Of a stretch of 13,952 nucleotides of DNA, positions 1 through 7,272 are shown piece after piece. How positions within the stretch are numbered: position 1 is the stretch's first letter; the number at the start of each line of letters is the position of its first letter. Below the pieces are notes generated by a model that saw only the letters and a program-made list of their open reading frames with translations, was not told the DNA's origin and made no database searches. This stretch comes from Zancudomyces culisetae. Taxonomy: Eukaryota; Kickxellomycota; Harpellomycetes; Harpellales; Legeriomycetaceae. The stretch is from the NCBI GenBank assembly GCA_001969505.1, contig LSSK01001781.1, positions 1 to 13,952 on the forward strand, read 5' to 3'. Position numbers and translations under genes: made by a program.

Positions 1-228
1 TGCGGCAATTCAGAGTGTAGTTTCTATATTCTTTAAAGAGTAGAATATAAGAAAGTGCATCGAAAAGTATCCAGAAATAACCAAATCATTGTTACTGCAA
101 TATAGTCGAGAAAAGGAATCCGGAATCAGATAAATTAAACTTGGGCAAGTATCAATTGACCTATTATTTCTAGCTATAGAGAGAGTTACCATTTTATAGA
201 CATAACTAAAATCAATTTGTGATAAAAG
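1..228 (+). other. Upstream flank of VPS51, N-terminal exon(s) unresolved
   Basis: No ATG occurs on the plus strand in this stretch, and the frame of the first recognisable VPS51 exon meets a TAA at 207-209, so the true start codon lies further left or in an exon that splices in. Acceptor AGs stand at 227-228, 230-231 and 234-235, preceded by a possible branch site (ATAACTAAA, about 202-210). A candidate small exon at 106-148 (acceptor TATAG, donor CAA/GTATCA) would encode a short peptide containing Arg-Asn-Pro-Glu, but joining it in phase needs the 235 acceptor, which removes the family-like Val-Asp-Ser. I therefore leave the N-terminus open. Confidence 0.5.
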
Positions 229-3200
229 TAGACAGTGAAAAGTTTGAGTGGAAAAGATATATTGCGGGTGTATTGGCGGAAAAGAACACCGCAGAGGTAT
301 TATCCCAAGTAAATAGCTTCAACAAAGGTATAGTATTCTTTTCAAATAAATTTACATTTATAACACTGAGAAGTATTTGTACAATATCCAGTAACATATA
401 ATGGTATAATAAACGCAAATACCGATTCTGGAAATAAATTTGATAGATATTCAGAAATTGGAAAGCGAAATGAAAACGATAGTATATGAAAACTATGGGA
501 AGTTTATTGGGGCAACGGATACATTGGGGAAAATGCGAAAAAGTGCGCAAGATATGGGGAAAAGAATGGAATACATTAAATCCCGGATGGAGGAAATCAG
601 CAGGAAGAGCAAACACATAGAAAGCGAATTGAGACCTGGGAAAGAAGAATTGTTGGGTTTGGAAAAAGAGCAAAAATTCGTGTCTGAGGTGCAAATGGTT
701 ATGGATTTACCAGAAAAACTACATGCAAGCGTGGCAGAAGGGAATTATAAAGCAGCAGCTGAGTTGTGGGCGCGAACCCAACCGCTACTTTCTCGGTATG
801 GAAAAGTTGGAAAAGAGGGGATAATAAAAGTGGAGAAACTGGTGGATCAAGTAGAACGGGAGCTGTGGAGGCGGTGGAGAGACGAGGGAAGTACTGTTGA
901 GGAGGCAGTGGATTGTTCAAAACTGTTGATTCAGATATCTACAGGTGGGGCCAGTACTATGTACAAGGAGTACATAGAGAATCAGTATAACCGAATGAAG
1001 AAAAAATCTCCAAGAGAAGGAAAGGCATATTTAAAGGATTGGAATACAGTGATTGAAGGATTTTTGAATCAGTTTTCACCACCAAAAAGCAGCGGACTCT
1101 TGGGTGACGAGGACGAACAGATTGGAGGACGACATGAGCTCGAAGCTGGTGATCAGGAAGAGAAAGTAGATTCAAGAATGGTGAGTGGATGGCAAATTAT
1201 GACTCGTGAAGCGGTGGTTGATGCACAGCATAGATTTCCAACGTTTTGTGAGGAATTGGAACAGTTGTATGACGAAAAGAAACTGGAAAAGAGATTGTGG
1301 CAGGAAGGGGAGGGAGAAGAGAGTAGGTCGCTTGTAGTTCTTAACGAAGTTATAACAGAGATGCAGGAGTATCCTATTTTGCTGAAATATGGAGGATTAA
1401 AGGGTAAAATTGGACGAACGGTACGGAACCAGTACGAGTCGATGATGAGTAGACGCCTGGTTAAAGTGCTAGACACTTTGATGTTGTACTTTGACAACGT
1501 GATGTATAAAGCCAAAGGAAGCGCTGCTGGTAATAGTACGTATGGGAGTCAAAAACAAGAACGAAAACAAGAAAAAGCAGATGAAGAGTTGGAGGAGGGG
1601 TCGGAATGGGGACTCCGACTAATGTATAACATGGTTCTTGGGAAAGAGGATGAGAAGATTGACGCGAAGCAAGTGGTTAGGGAGTTGGAAAAGGAGTTAA
1701 TCCACAACATACAGCTGGAGTTTATTCCCATAGTGGGCATAATCATGCGCTTTTATGAGAATAATGGGCAAGGAAACTATCAAAAAATAGCGATTCAGAT
1801 GCTGAATGGAATGCTGGACAAGTTTTTTAGGGAATGGGTTCCAAAATCTATATATAAGGCATTGAATATTAATAGTGTGCATATTAACAGTGCAGAGATA
1901 GGTGAAAAACAGAAAGATAAAGCGAATGGTGTGAATAAATCCTCAGAAGCAAAGAGCAGCAATCATCATAAGGTTGTTGGGACAGGAAAAATGTCCAAAA
2001 CCAACGCCCAGTGCTATAGTAATCCAGCCAACCTATTGATTCTTGCGAGGTTTCTGATGAAATTGGAGGCGCGAATAATCAAAAATGTATATCTGATATG
2101 CCAGCAATCGATAAAATCTAAAGACATAGTCAATAGCAAAAATGGTAGTAGTGGTCATAGTATGGAATTGTTTGCAACATTGAATATATATCCCAAGAAA
2201 ACAGGTGATGTACAAGGTAGGAACGAACAGAAGGCAGAGCTAGATGTGTTAAAGTACGATGAAGATAGTTTGACAGTGTTGTACAGGAAATGTGTGGATG
2301 AAATACTGATGGTATTTGTAAAGACGGTGGGTAACGAGATGGCAAACTTTTACTACTACTACAGTATTGAAGCTGAAATCTTACGAGTGCAGAGTTTGGA
2401 CGCGGGATCAGGTTTAGGCTTAGCTGCAGATACCTCTAAAAATCTATTTAAACTGCGAACCTACTTCCATGTGTTGGAATACTTGGTATTAACTGTCTTT
2501 GGGGAGAGTAATGGTCATCAGCAAAGCAACAGAGAAGGACTCGTTGGAAGAACCTCCAGTGTAATTAACGAATATGAAACCAGGGTACATGAAGGACAGC
2601 AGCGTGAATTGTTATTGATAGGAAATAAAAGTGAAATGGTTAAATCACCACCAGTCTCAACTTCAGGGGCAATAGCATTAAAAAGCCCTGGATTTTATCA
2701 GCTAAGAAACTCGAGCCAACAAACTCAATCGCCCAACAATATGATTCCAGTTAGTCGAACGCTGTCCAATATGAATGTTGGCACTAAAATGATGTACAAT
2801 CGATCACCAACAATAACCACCGAGACTGGATTGTCACAAGCAAGCTATTCGTCGCCAATAATGGCAGCGAATGTTATGATGATGGAAAAAAGTCGTTCGT
2901 TTTTGTATAACGAGAGATTGAAATCAATAACGGGGTCAACAAAGAGCATCACCACCAGCATCAGTAATCTCAATAGTGCTGCCGCCGCTGCTGCTAGTGT
3001 TGGCGGTGTTGGTGGTAGTAGCAATCCAGGGAATGCTAGAAACGAGGATGCGTCCTTGTTACTTATACTAAATAACATTGACAAGCTATTTACTGAACGT
3101 CATGAAATATACCCAAAGACAGTTGTGTATTCGGTGAAAATAAACCCAACTGTCAACATTGAGCAACAAATGGAGCAACAACTTGGCGTACTCATTCTGG

Positions 3201-3568
3201 TCCACATTATCAATATTATGCTTAAGGGTGTCCTGGAGTTGGTACTGGCATATGGGATAGGTCTTCTTTGCCATGATGGAGCTGTTGTGGATTTACTAAG
3301 AGCTAATTTGGTCACTGAACTGAAAAGTTGGATTATGGAAATTTATTATAACGGTAATGGGATTACTAATAGTACTAGTAGTGCTGGTGGTACTATAGAC
3401 TCTAATGTAAATTCTCCAAGTATTAACGCTAATAATCTAAACAAATCCCAACAAAGAAATTATACTGGTGTCAAGCAGGATCAATATTTGAAATCCAGCT
3501 CAACCGATTTTAGTTTGTTGGTAAATATCATTAACGAAATTGAGATTATATTAACGAGTAGACTTTAG
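229..3568 (+). CDS. VPS51: VPS51, GARP/EARP tethering complex subunit (two exons, N-terminus missing)
   Basis: Exons 229..327 and 447..3568, stop TAG at 3566-3568. VPS51 is a subunit of the GARP complex, which tethers endosome-derived vesicles at the trans-Golgi and binds a SNARE of the Tlg1/syntaxin-6 type. Seen here: after splicing the N-terminal domain reads through Val-Asp-Ser-Glu-Lys-Phe, then Asp-Ile-Gln-Lys-Leu-Glu-Ser-Glu-Met, then VYENYGKFIGATDTLGKMR, the strongest family signature, followed by a coiled-coil stretch and the PxxLxxxVAEGNYKAAAELWARTQPLLSRY block. A second family block lies at about 3060-3340 (NNIDKLFTERHEIY, then a Leu-rich helical region), matching the C-terminus of animal VPS51. 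About 1070 residues are visible, longer than the 782 of the human protein; the excess is low-complexity sequence (Ser/Asn/Gln at about 2640-2980, poly-Ala at 2980-2999, Asn/Ser near the end). Apart from that, exon 2 has no frameshift. The first in-frame ATG of exon 2 (470) would lose conserved residues, so it is not the start. Confidence 0.9.
328..446 (+). other. Intron in VPS51
   Basis: A 119-nt GT-AG intron: donor AAAG/GTATAG at 327/328, acceptor TTGATAG at 446, phase 1. Joining the exons gives Asn-Lys-Asp-Ile-Gln-Lys-Leu-Glu-Ser-Glu-Met, which aligns without a gap to the Arg-Gln-Ile-Arg-Ala-Leu-Asp-Ser-Asp-Met segment of human VPS51 as I recall it. The interior holds in-frame stops. The branch site is not obvious (candidates ATAACAC near 361 and GTAACAT near 391). 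An alternative pair, 309 and 454 (phase 0), would delete six to eight family-aligned residues. Confidence 0.8.
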
Positions 3569-3714
3569 TTGCTGAGTATAGTTAATTATGATAGAATTCG
3601 GTTTGGTTTTTTTTTTCTTTTTATACAAGATAGACTGTTGTTCTTTTCTCCTTTATTTTTTGCTGTTTTCGTATTTAGAATTGAAATAGAATGGTATTTT
3701 AGCATCAGATGGCT

Positions 3715-4117
3715 TTATCCAAGAATCAGAGAATATAGAATCAGTGTGGTGTTTACAACTATTAGGGGAACTATAACAAACAACGAGAATATTTAAACCA
3801 AAAGGTTAAAAAAAGCAAAAAGGGAATTGCAAGATTAACACACACTCAAATCCACTCGCGGATACACATTTTGTTATAAATCAAAACAATAGAAAGAATC
3901 TTTTGTGTGCTAAAAGGAAAGACTTACTCTTGAGAACGGTTCGGGTCGCGCTAATCAAGTTAATAATCTTGTTTTTGGTACTGTTGGAATTGTTATAGTC
4001 CATCATGACATTTTGCTGGGACCAACCAATACGGGCAAGAAACCGTTGTTCGTTGAGGATTACCACACTGTTAATAAACAGAATTATGGCATAGAGAAGA
4101 TTACCAAGCGTCAACAT
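3715..4117 (-). CDS. YOS1: YOS1/IER3IP1-family ER-Golgi transport protein (two exons)
   Basis: Exon 1 is 4117..3928, exon 2 is 3770..3715 (stop TAA at 3717-3715), giving 81 residues, the usual size (82 in human IER3IP1, 85 in yeast Yos1). Yos1 is a small membrane protein that works with Yip1 and Yif1 in COPII-vesicle transport from ER to Golgi. Seen here: an N-terminal hydrophobic segment (LTLGNLLYAIILFINSVVIL), the hallmark NEQRFLARIGW, then KIINLISATRTVLK, and across the splice junction IPLIVVNTTLILYSLILG, the second membrane segment with the typical terminal Gly. An unspliced reading would replace this with a polar tail, which is why the intron is certain in practice. The ATG at 4117 follows an in-frame stop and matches the short N-terminus of the family. 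The gene converges with VPS51 and follows the secreted-protein gene on the same strand. Confidence 0.94.
3771..3927 (-). other. Intron in YOS1
   Basis: A 157-nt intron on the minus strand with a consensus donor AAGA/GTAAGT at 3928/3927 and acceptor TTGTTATAG ending at 3771, phase 1. It joins the codon halves A and TT to make Ile, restoring the conserved Ile-Pro-Leu-Ile motif directly after Arg-Thr-Val-Leu-Lys. Candidate branch site TTTAACC lies about 50 nt before the acceptor. Confidence 0.92.
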
Positions 4118-4630
4118 TTCTTGTCTTATTTATTTCCTAATCTTTTGTTTATTTGCTAATAAAAGATGTTTAATAAAAATTACTAATAAAATAAGAGCAT
4201 TGAATTGTTTATTTTGACTTTCTAAAAACACTTTGCATTTGTTTTTATTTTTGCCTTTTAAAATTGAATTGTAAAATGAATGACAAGCATTAAAAAAGAA
4301 AAATCCTACGCAGTATCAATCTATTCAAGTTATCATTAGCTCACTATGAACCTCATACTCACCAGACATAGATTTAAAGATACCATTTGTTTTTTTTGTA
4401 AATCCAAAGTAGTTATTACGTAGAAAAAAAGGCTAACGTGTACAAGGTCACTCTGTTTTCTAATACCATAGGTTCTGTGTTATACCGACCATTTCTAACA
4501 CATGAGAAAGGTGGTTATGCAAAGTTATATGAACTTATTTGATTTTATTTGCTTAAAAAACACTAAAACTTGATCATAAACATAAGTACTAAGGCTAAAT
4601 AAAGTAAAAAGCACTTTCAGAAATCGCAGA
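4118..4630. other. Intergenic: YOS1 upstream region and 3' flank of the secreted-protein gene
   Basis: About 510 bp of AT-rich DNA. Read on the minus strand it carries the end of the secreted-protein transcript (from 4630 down) and then the YOS1 promoter and leader (just above 4118, A-rich, with a run of AATAAA/ATAAGA-like words). The longest plus-strand reading frames are about 25 codons and show no family resemblance. No TATA box of consensus form is convincing here. I see no RNA gene. Confidence 0.5.
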
Positions 4631-5047
4631 TTACCAGTAATATCCACTATAATATGGGTATTTGTAGTATCCATAATTATAGTATGGGTATTTATAATAC
4701 CCAAACCAGAAACGGTCATCGGTTATATCTGATTCGTCACTGTAATTTGTTAGGGCATCAAAGTTTTGGGCGGAACCATCTTGAGCTTGAGCAGCACCGT
4801 ATTGGGCTGATGCAGAATCATCAACTGGAACATCCTCTTCTTCTTCAGCGCGCTTGCGGTAAGCTGGTGCAGCAAAGCGTCTGTTAAAAGCAGGACGAGC
4901 AGGTGGAGGAAATCTTCCAAGGTCGTGAACCTGTTCTACTCGTGGCTGCATAGAACCAGCAGCTAATCTTGGTCTTGGGTTAGCTGCAGCATTTACTGAC
5001 AATGTGGCAACTGTGGCTGTGAGGAGTGCGAGTGTTGACTTTACCGT
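4631..5047 (-). CDS. Small secreted protein with dibasic sites and Tyr-rich C-terminal repeat; start codon ACG or in a hidden exon
   Basis: Read from the ACG at 5047 the frame gives 138 residues, stop TAA at 4633-4631. Residues 1-20 form a textbook signal peptide: basic start (Val-Lys), hydrophobic STLALLTATVATLSV, cleavage Val-Asn-Ala/Ala. Then come a Pro/Arg-rich stretch, dibasic sites NRR (55-57) and YRKR (63-66) typical of Kex2 processing, a run of four Glu, an Ala/Gln/Ser-rich acidic linker, and Asp-Asp-Arg-Phe-Trp-Phe followed by two 10-residue repeats (GYYKYPYYNY, GYYKYPYYSG) and a final Tyr-Tyr-Trp. No ATG precedes the signal peptide in frame: a TAA stands 10 codons upstream of the ACG, and the only in-frame ATG is residue 33, which would discard the signal. 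Either ACG initiates (A at -3, G at +4) or a short first exon is spliced to the AG at 5058-5057. The family is unrecognised; processed peptide, wall or adhesion protein are all possible. Confidence 0.75.
   Translation of the reverse strand, partial: TVKSTLALLTATVATLSVNAAANPRPRLAAGSMQPRVEQVHDLGRFPPPARPAFNRRFAAPAYRKRAEEEEDVPVDDSASAQYGAAQAQDGSAQNFDALTNYSDESDITDDRFWFGYYKYPYYNYGYYKYPYYSGYYW
4648..4699 (-). repeat. Two 30-bp repeats coding the Tyr-rich decapeptides
   Basis: Similar blocks of about 22 bp at 4648-4669 and 4678-4699 recur at a 30-bp period, equal to ten codons, and encode the two GYYKYPYY units at the C-terminus of the secreted protein. The second copy overlaps a perfect inverted repeat (TGGGTATT, loop TAT, AATACCCA, 4685-4703). 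Confidence 0.8.
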
Positions 5048-5222
5048 TTTTGGATACTTGGTTTTAAATAAATTTTAGGTTAGCTAATGCAGTAATGATA
5101 TATACTAATGCTAATGAAAATCGGAATAATAGTTTTTGTATTATATTGTTTTGTATTGTTTTGTTTTGTTTTGGTATTTGAAGAAAGTTTTACTCTCAAC
5201 GTTTTCTTTTGTACATTTTATA
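5048..5222 (-). promoter_or_regulatory. Core promoter and AC-rich leader of the secreted-protein gene
   Basis: On the minus strand a TATAAAA box stands at 5222-5216. It is followed by an A/C-rich stretch (about 5183-5131, repeated CAAAACAAAA words) of the kind found in leaders of well-expressed fungal genes. From there to the ACG at 5047 no ATG occurs. A CTAAC branch-like motif (5083-5079) and an AG (5058-5057) lie just before the reading frame and could be the end of a 5' intron. Inferred, no transcript evidence. Confidence 0.45.
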
Positions 5223-6088
5223 TCTTATCCTCCTTTCCCTTCATACTTCTTCTATAATATTCTCGGAGCGCTATTAAACAGTCGAGTTTGTAGCATTTTT
5301 AACAGAGTGTTGTAAGGGTGTTCTAATTTTAGAAAGGTGAAAATACCCTAGCTTTCAAGAGCATCGAGTAAAAGTTGTCTTACTCGAATGTTATCTGAAG
5401 CAAGTAGCTTAGAAAATCCCTTTTAATTTTGAATTGAGCACTTTTTTACTTTTTAGATACGTGTATCAGGTATTAGTGCCTATTATATCTAACGTTTCTG
5501 GGAGTGTATATGTTGGTTTTATAAATTGCGCTTTTTTGAATATGTAAAAAATTCTCATCATAATTGATATATTAATAATAAATTTGTAATAATGAGCTAA
5601 TGTGGCGATAATCTTATTTTTTGTGTTGATTTTACCCATCCACTCTCACAATCTTGGTGTTGTTTTACTCTAATTTTCTTTAATCTACGACTCTTAAATA
5701 AAACTCCACTTTAATTATCATTTAATGAGTTAAAAGACCACAGTGTTTTGTACAATGCTACTTGGACGCTATTTCATTTTAAAAATGCTCAAACTATGAA
5801 AAGTGATGACGGTTATGAAATCAAAAGTAAACTGTGGCCATTATCATTAGTTCAGACACGTCCACTTGCAACAAAAAGTAGATACAGCACATCACGGTGA
5901 AAGGTTCTAAAAATAAGTTTTAACGCTTTTACAAATCTAACTTAAAAAGAAAGGCTCTGCCATTCATCAAGCACCCTTAGAAAAAAAAATGTAGAGCTGA
6001 CAAAAAAGAATTGGTCTTACAAATAACCAGAGTTCTATCACCTCATTATTTTTTATTTTTCGATGAGGTAGATGTAGATGTTTCTAGA
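5223..6088. other. AT-rich intergenic region, upstream of the secreted gene
   Basis: About 870 bp with no reading frame that resembles a known protein; the longest ATG-started frames I found are about 23 codons. It holds the perfect dyad at 5364-5387 and many T-rich runs. On the plus strand a polypyrimidine-AG (TTTTTTACTTTTTAG, ending 5455) looks like an acceptor, but no coding exon follows it. Confidence 0.4.
5364..5387. repeat. Perfect 8-bp inverted repeat (hairpin or dyad site)
   Basis: TCGAGTAA, an 8-nt spacer, then TTACTCGA: a perfect inverted repeat. It lies about 140 bp upstream of the TATA box of the secreted-protein gene, so a palindromic activator site is possible. It is seen in sequence; the role is a guess. 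Confidence 0.6.
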
Positions 6089-6317
6089 TTAGACACTAAT
6101 CATAGCGTTGAATACAGGGTCCAATGTGACTTTATCTAGACCTTCCTCTTCCTTTTCCCCCTCAAGAAAACGCCAACGTGTCTATAAAAAATAGTTATTA
6201 TTCAATAAATGAGCAGCAAAACTCAAATGATAAACTCTTTGGCTAGCAAAAAATTTACGCTGTTTAAATTACAAAAGGTATCTTGCGATAAAGCAAATGG
6301 GGTAATAATATAGTCAT
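6089..6317 (-). CDS. Candidate small two-exon gene, 45-residue protein
   Basis: Proposed exons 6317..6273 and 6181..6089. Exon 1 starts at an ATG (A at -3) and encodes a hydrophobic and basic start (MTILLPHLLYRKIPF). The donor is TTT/GTAATT, the 91-nt intron ends in AATAATAACTATTTTTTATAG with a good pyrimidine tract, and the junction is phase 0. Exon 2 begins TRWRFLEGEKEEEGLDKV and ends at TAA (6091-6089); it has balanced amino-acid composition and better codon content than its surroundings. A TATAAAA box stands at 6420-6414, about 100 bp before the ATG. I do not recognise the protein; the basic, acid-free N-terminus would fit a small mitochondrial or membrane-associated protein. An alternative is that exon 2 joins a different upstream exon (6339..6259, donor AGC/GTAAAT). 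Only exon 2 is reasonably convincing. Confidence 0.4.
6182..6272 (-). other. Putative intron of the small two-exon gene
   Basis: 91 nt, donor GTAATT at 6272, acceptor TTTTTTATAG ending at 6182, branch-like AATAACTA about 12-17 nt before the acceptor. Contains stops in the frame of the exons. Length is in the range of the VPS51 and YOS1 introns. Confidence 0.4.
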
Positions 6318-6459
6318 ATTTCAAAACCCAACACAACAGCTATTATGGTGTAAAATATATTTTTACATCGAAGGTATGCCTGGTTTACTTAATAACAAGA
6401 TAATTTAATCCAGTTTTATAACAATTGTTATTTTAGAACCAAAAACAAAAAACCAAAAA

Positions 6460-6487
6460 CGAAAAGCGGAAAGCGAAAAGCGAAAAG
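6460..6487. repeat. Four tandem copies of CGAAAAG
   Basis: Four head-to-tail 7-mers (the second reads CGGAAAG), preceded by a run of CCAAAAAC-like words. Short and purine-rich; not in a supported gene. Confidence 0.8.
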
Positions 6488-6989
6488 CATGCATCCAAAG
6501 ACAACAACATGTATATCAATCAAACTATTGGCGGTATTTTAATAGTAACTTTTGGGGGGATCCAGATTCACATTTTTCCGCCAATGTTTTATTATGGTTC
6601 GGTTAAAAATTGAATGTTATGTTTGAGTATTCCGTATTCATCATCAATATTCGCTGTTGCTTAAACAATGAGAAACTAAAGAAAATTCCGATTTGCATTA
6701 TTGTGTTTGGGAACATCTGAGTAATGATGATGTGTTTTTATTATTTTTTATTTTTATAAACTCGATTTATTAAATAAAACTCACAAAAGGCAGATAAAAA
6801 ACCTATAGGATACCCAATATCCTCTATCCACCATACACTATACATCAAATAGCTTTGAAATTTACTGTTTATAGTACAATTTCTGAATTGCTAGGCATTC
6901 CCCTATTCCAATATTTATGAGCTCAAAAGTTTTTGTCCAACTGTTACCAAAAAAATGCAAAACGTTTCTGGTAGTGCAATACACTTTGT

Positions 6990-7022
6990 GGAAAGAGAAA
7001 GAGAGAGAAAGAGAAAGAGAGA
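6990..7022. repeat. GA-rich purine tract
   Basis: 33 consecutive purines made of GAAA and GA units. In the sense direction of the kinesin transcript it reads as a CU-rich pyrimidine tract. Confidence 0.8.
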
Positions 7023-7189
7023 TAAAAAATATAGTTTTTATGAGTAGAAAAATTTTACAAGCCTGTTTTTATGAATCGAAAAGAAATGAATAATTCTAAA
7101 AGAAAAAAAAAGGAAAAAGTATTGGTGAGGCTAAATAATAGTTGAGATATGACTAAAAGGTACAAGAATGCAAAAAAAAAAAAAAAGAT

Positions 7190-7265
7190 GATGCAAAAGA
7201 TGCAAAAGATGCAAAAGATGCAAATAGATGCAAATAGATGCAAATAGATGCAAATAGATGCAAAA
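7190..7265. repeat. Tandem GATGCAAA-type repeat next to the kinesin stop codon
   Basis: Three copies of the 9-mer GATGCAAAA (7190-7216), four exact copies of the 10-mer GATGCAAATA (7217-7256), then one 9-mer (7257-7265). Eight bases separate it from the kinesin stop, so it falls in the 3' untranslated region and there reads as repeated TATTTGCATC. The clean 10-bp block nested between 9-bp units suggests recent slippage expansion. Confidence 0.9.
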
Positions 7266-7272
7266 GGTAAAT

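Larger units (their letters stand above)
6318..7189. other. Intergenic: upstream of the small gene and 3' flank of the kinesin gene
   Basis: About 870 bp without a supported gene. Overlapping short frames occur on both strands around 6509-6716 (34 codons plus, 37 codons minus), none with recognisable features. Contains a TATAAAA box (6420-6414, minus), a 7-nt tandem repeat (6460-6487), a 33-nt purine-only tract (6990-7022) and a 15-nt poly-A (7172-7186). The kinesin transcript, reading leftwards, should end in this region. Confidence 0.4.

Noticed and set aside
309-454. Alternative VPS51 intron (CAA/GTAAAT to ATTCAG, phase 0)
   Set aside because: In phase, but removes residues that align gap-free with human VPS51; the 328-446 intron keeps them.
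212-694. 160-codon minus-strand frame over the VPS51 start
   Set aside because: Antisense to the conserved VPS51 N-terminal domain and crossing its intron; composition (Phe/Leu/His-rich) is what the reverse of a Lys/Glu-rich gene gives.
3569-3796. 75-codon plus-strand frame after the VPS51 stop
   Set aside because: Overlaps YOS1 exon 2 on the other strand, has no family resemblance and directly follows the VPS51 stop.
3881-3927. Unspliced extension of YOS1 exon 1
   Set aside because: It gives a polar Ser/Lys/Arg-containing end instead of the conserved second membrane segment, which is restored by the intron.
4357-4369. Minus-strand ATGTCTG followed by a consensus donor GTGAGT
   Set aside because: Attractive first exon, but no acceptor before the YOS1 ATG restores a frame; YOS1 already has its normal N-terminus. 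At most a 5' UTR intron or chance.
4654-4887. 77-codon plus-strand frame
   Set aside because: Antisense shadow of the secreted-protein gene, driven by its Tyr codons.
6509-6613. 34-residue hydrophobic plus-strand frame after an A-rich leader
   Set aside because: Length expected by chance in AT-rich DNA; overlaps an equally long minus-strand frame; no splice partner.
6603-6716. 37-residue minus-strand frame with a TATAAAAATA 33 bp upstream
   Set aside because: Too close to the TATA-like word for a normal leader, no recognisable features.
7055-7243. 62-codon minus-strand frame rich in Phe, Ile and Cys
   Set aside because: Made by the GATGCAAA tandem repeat, poly-A tract and A-rich DNA.
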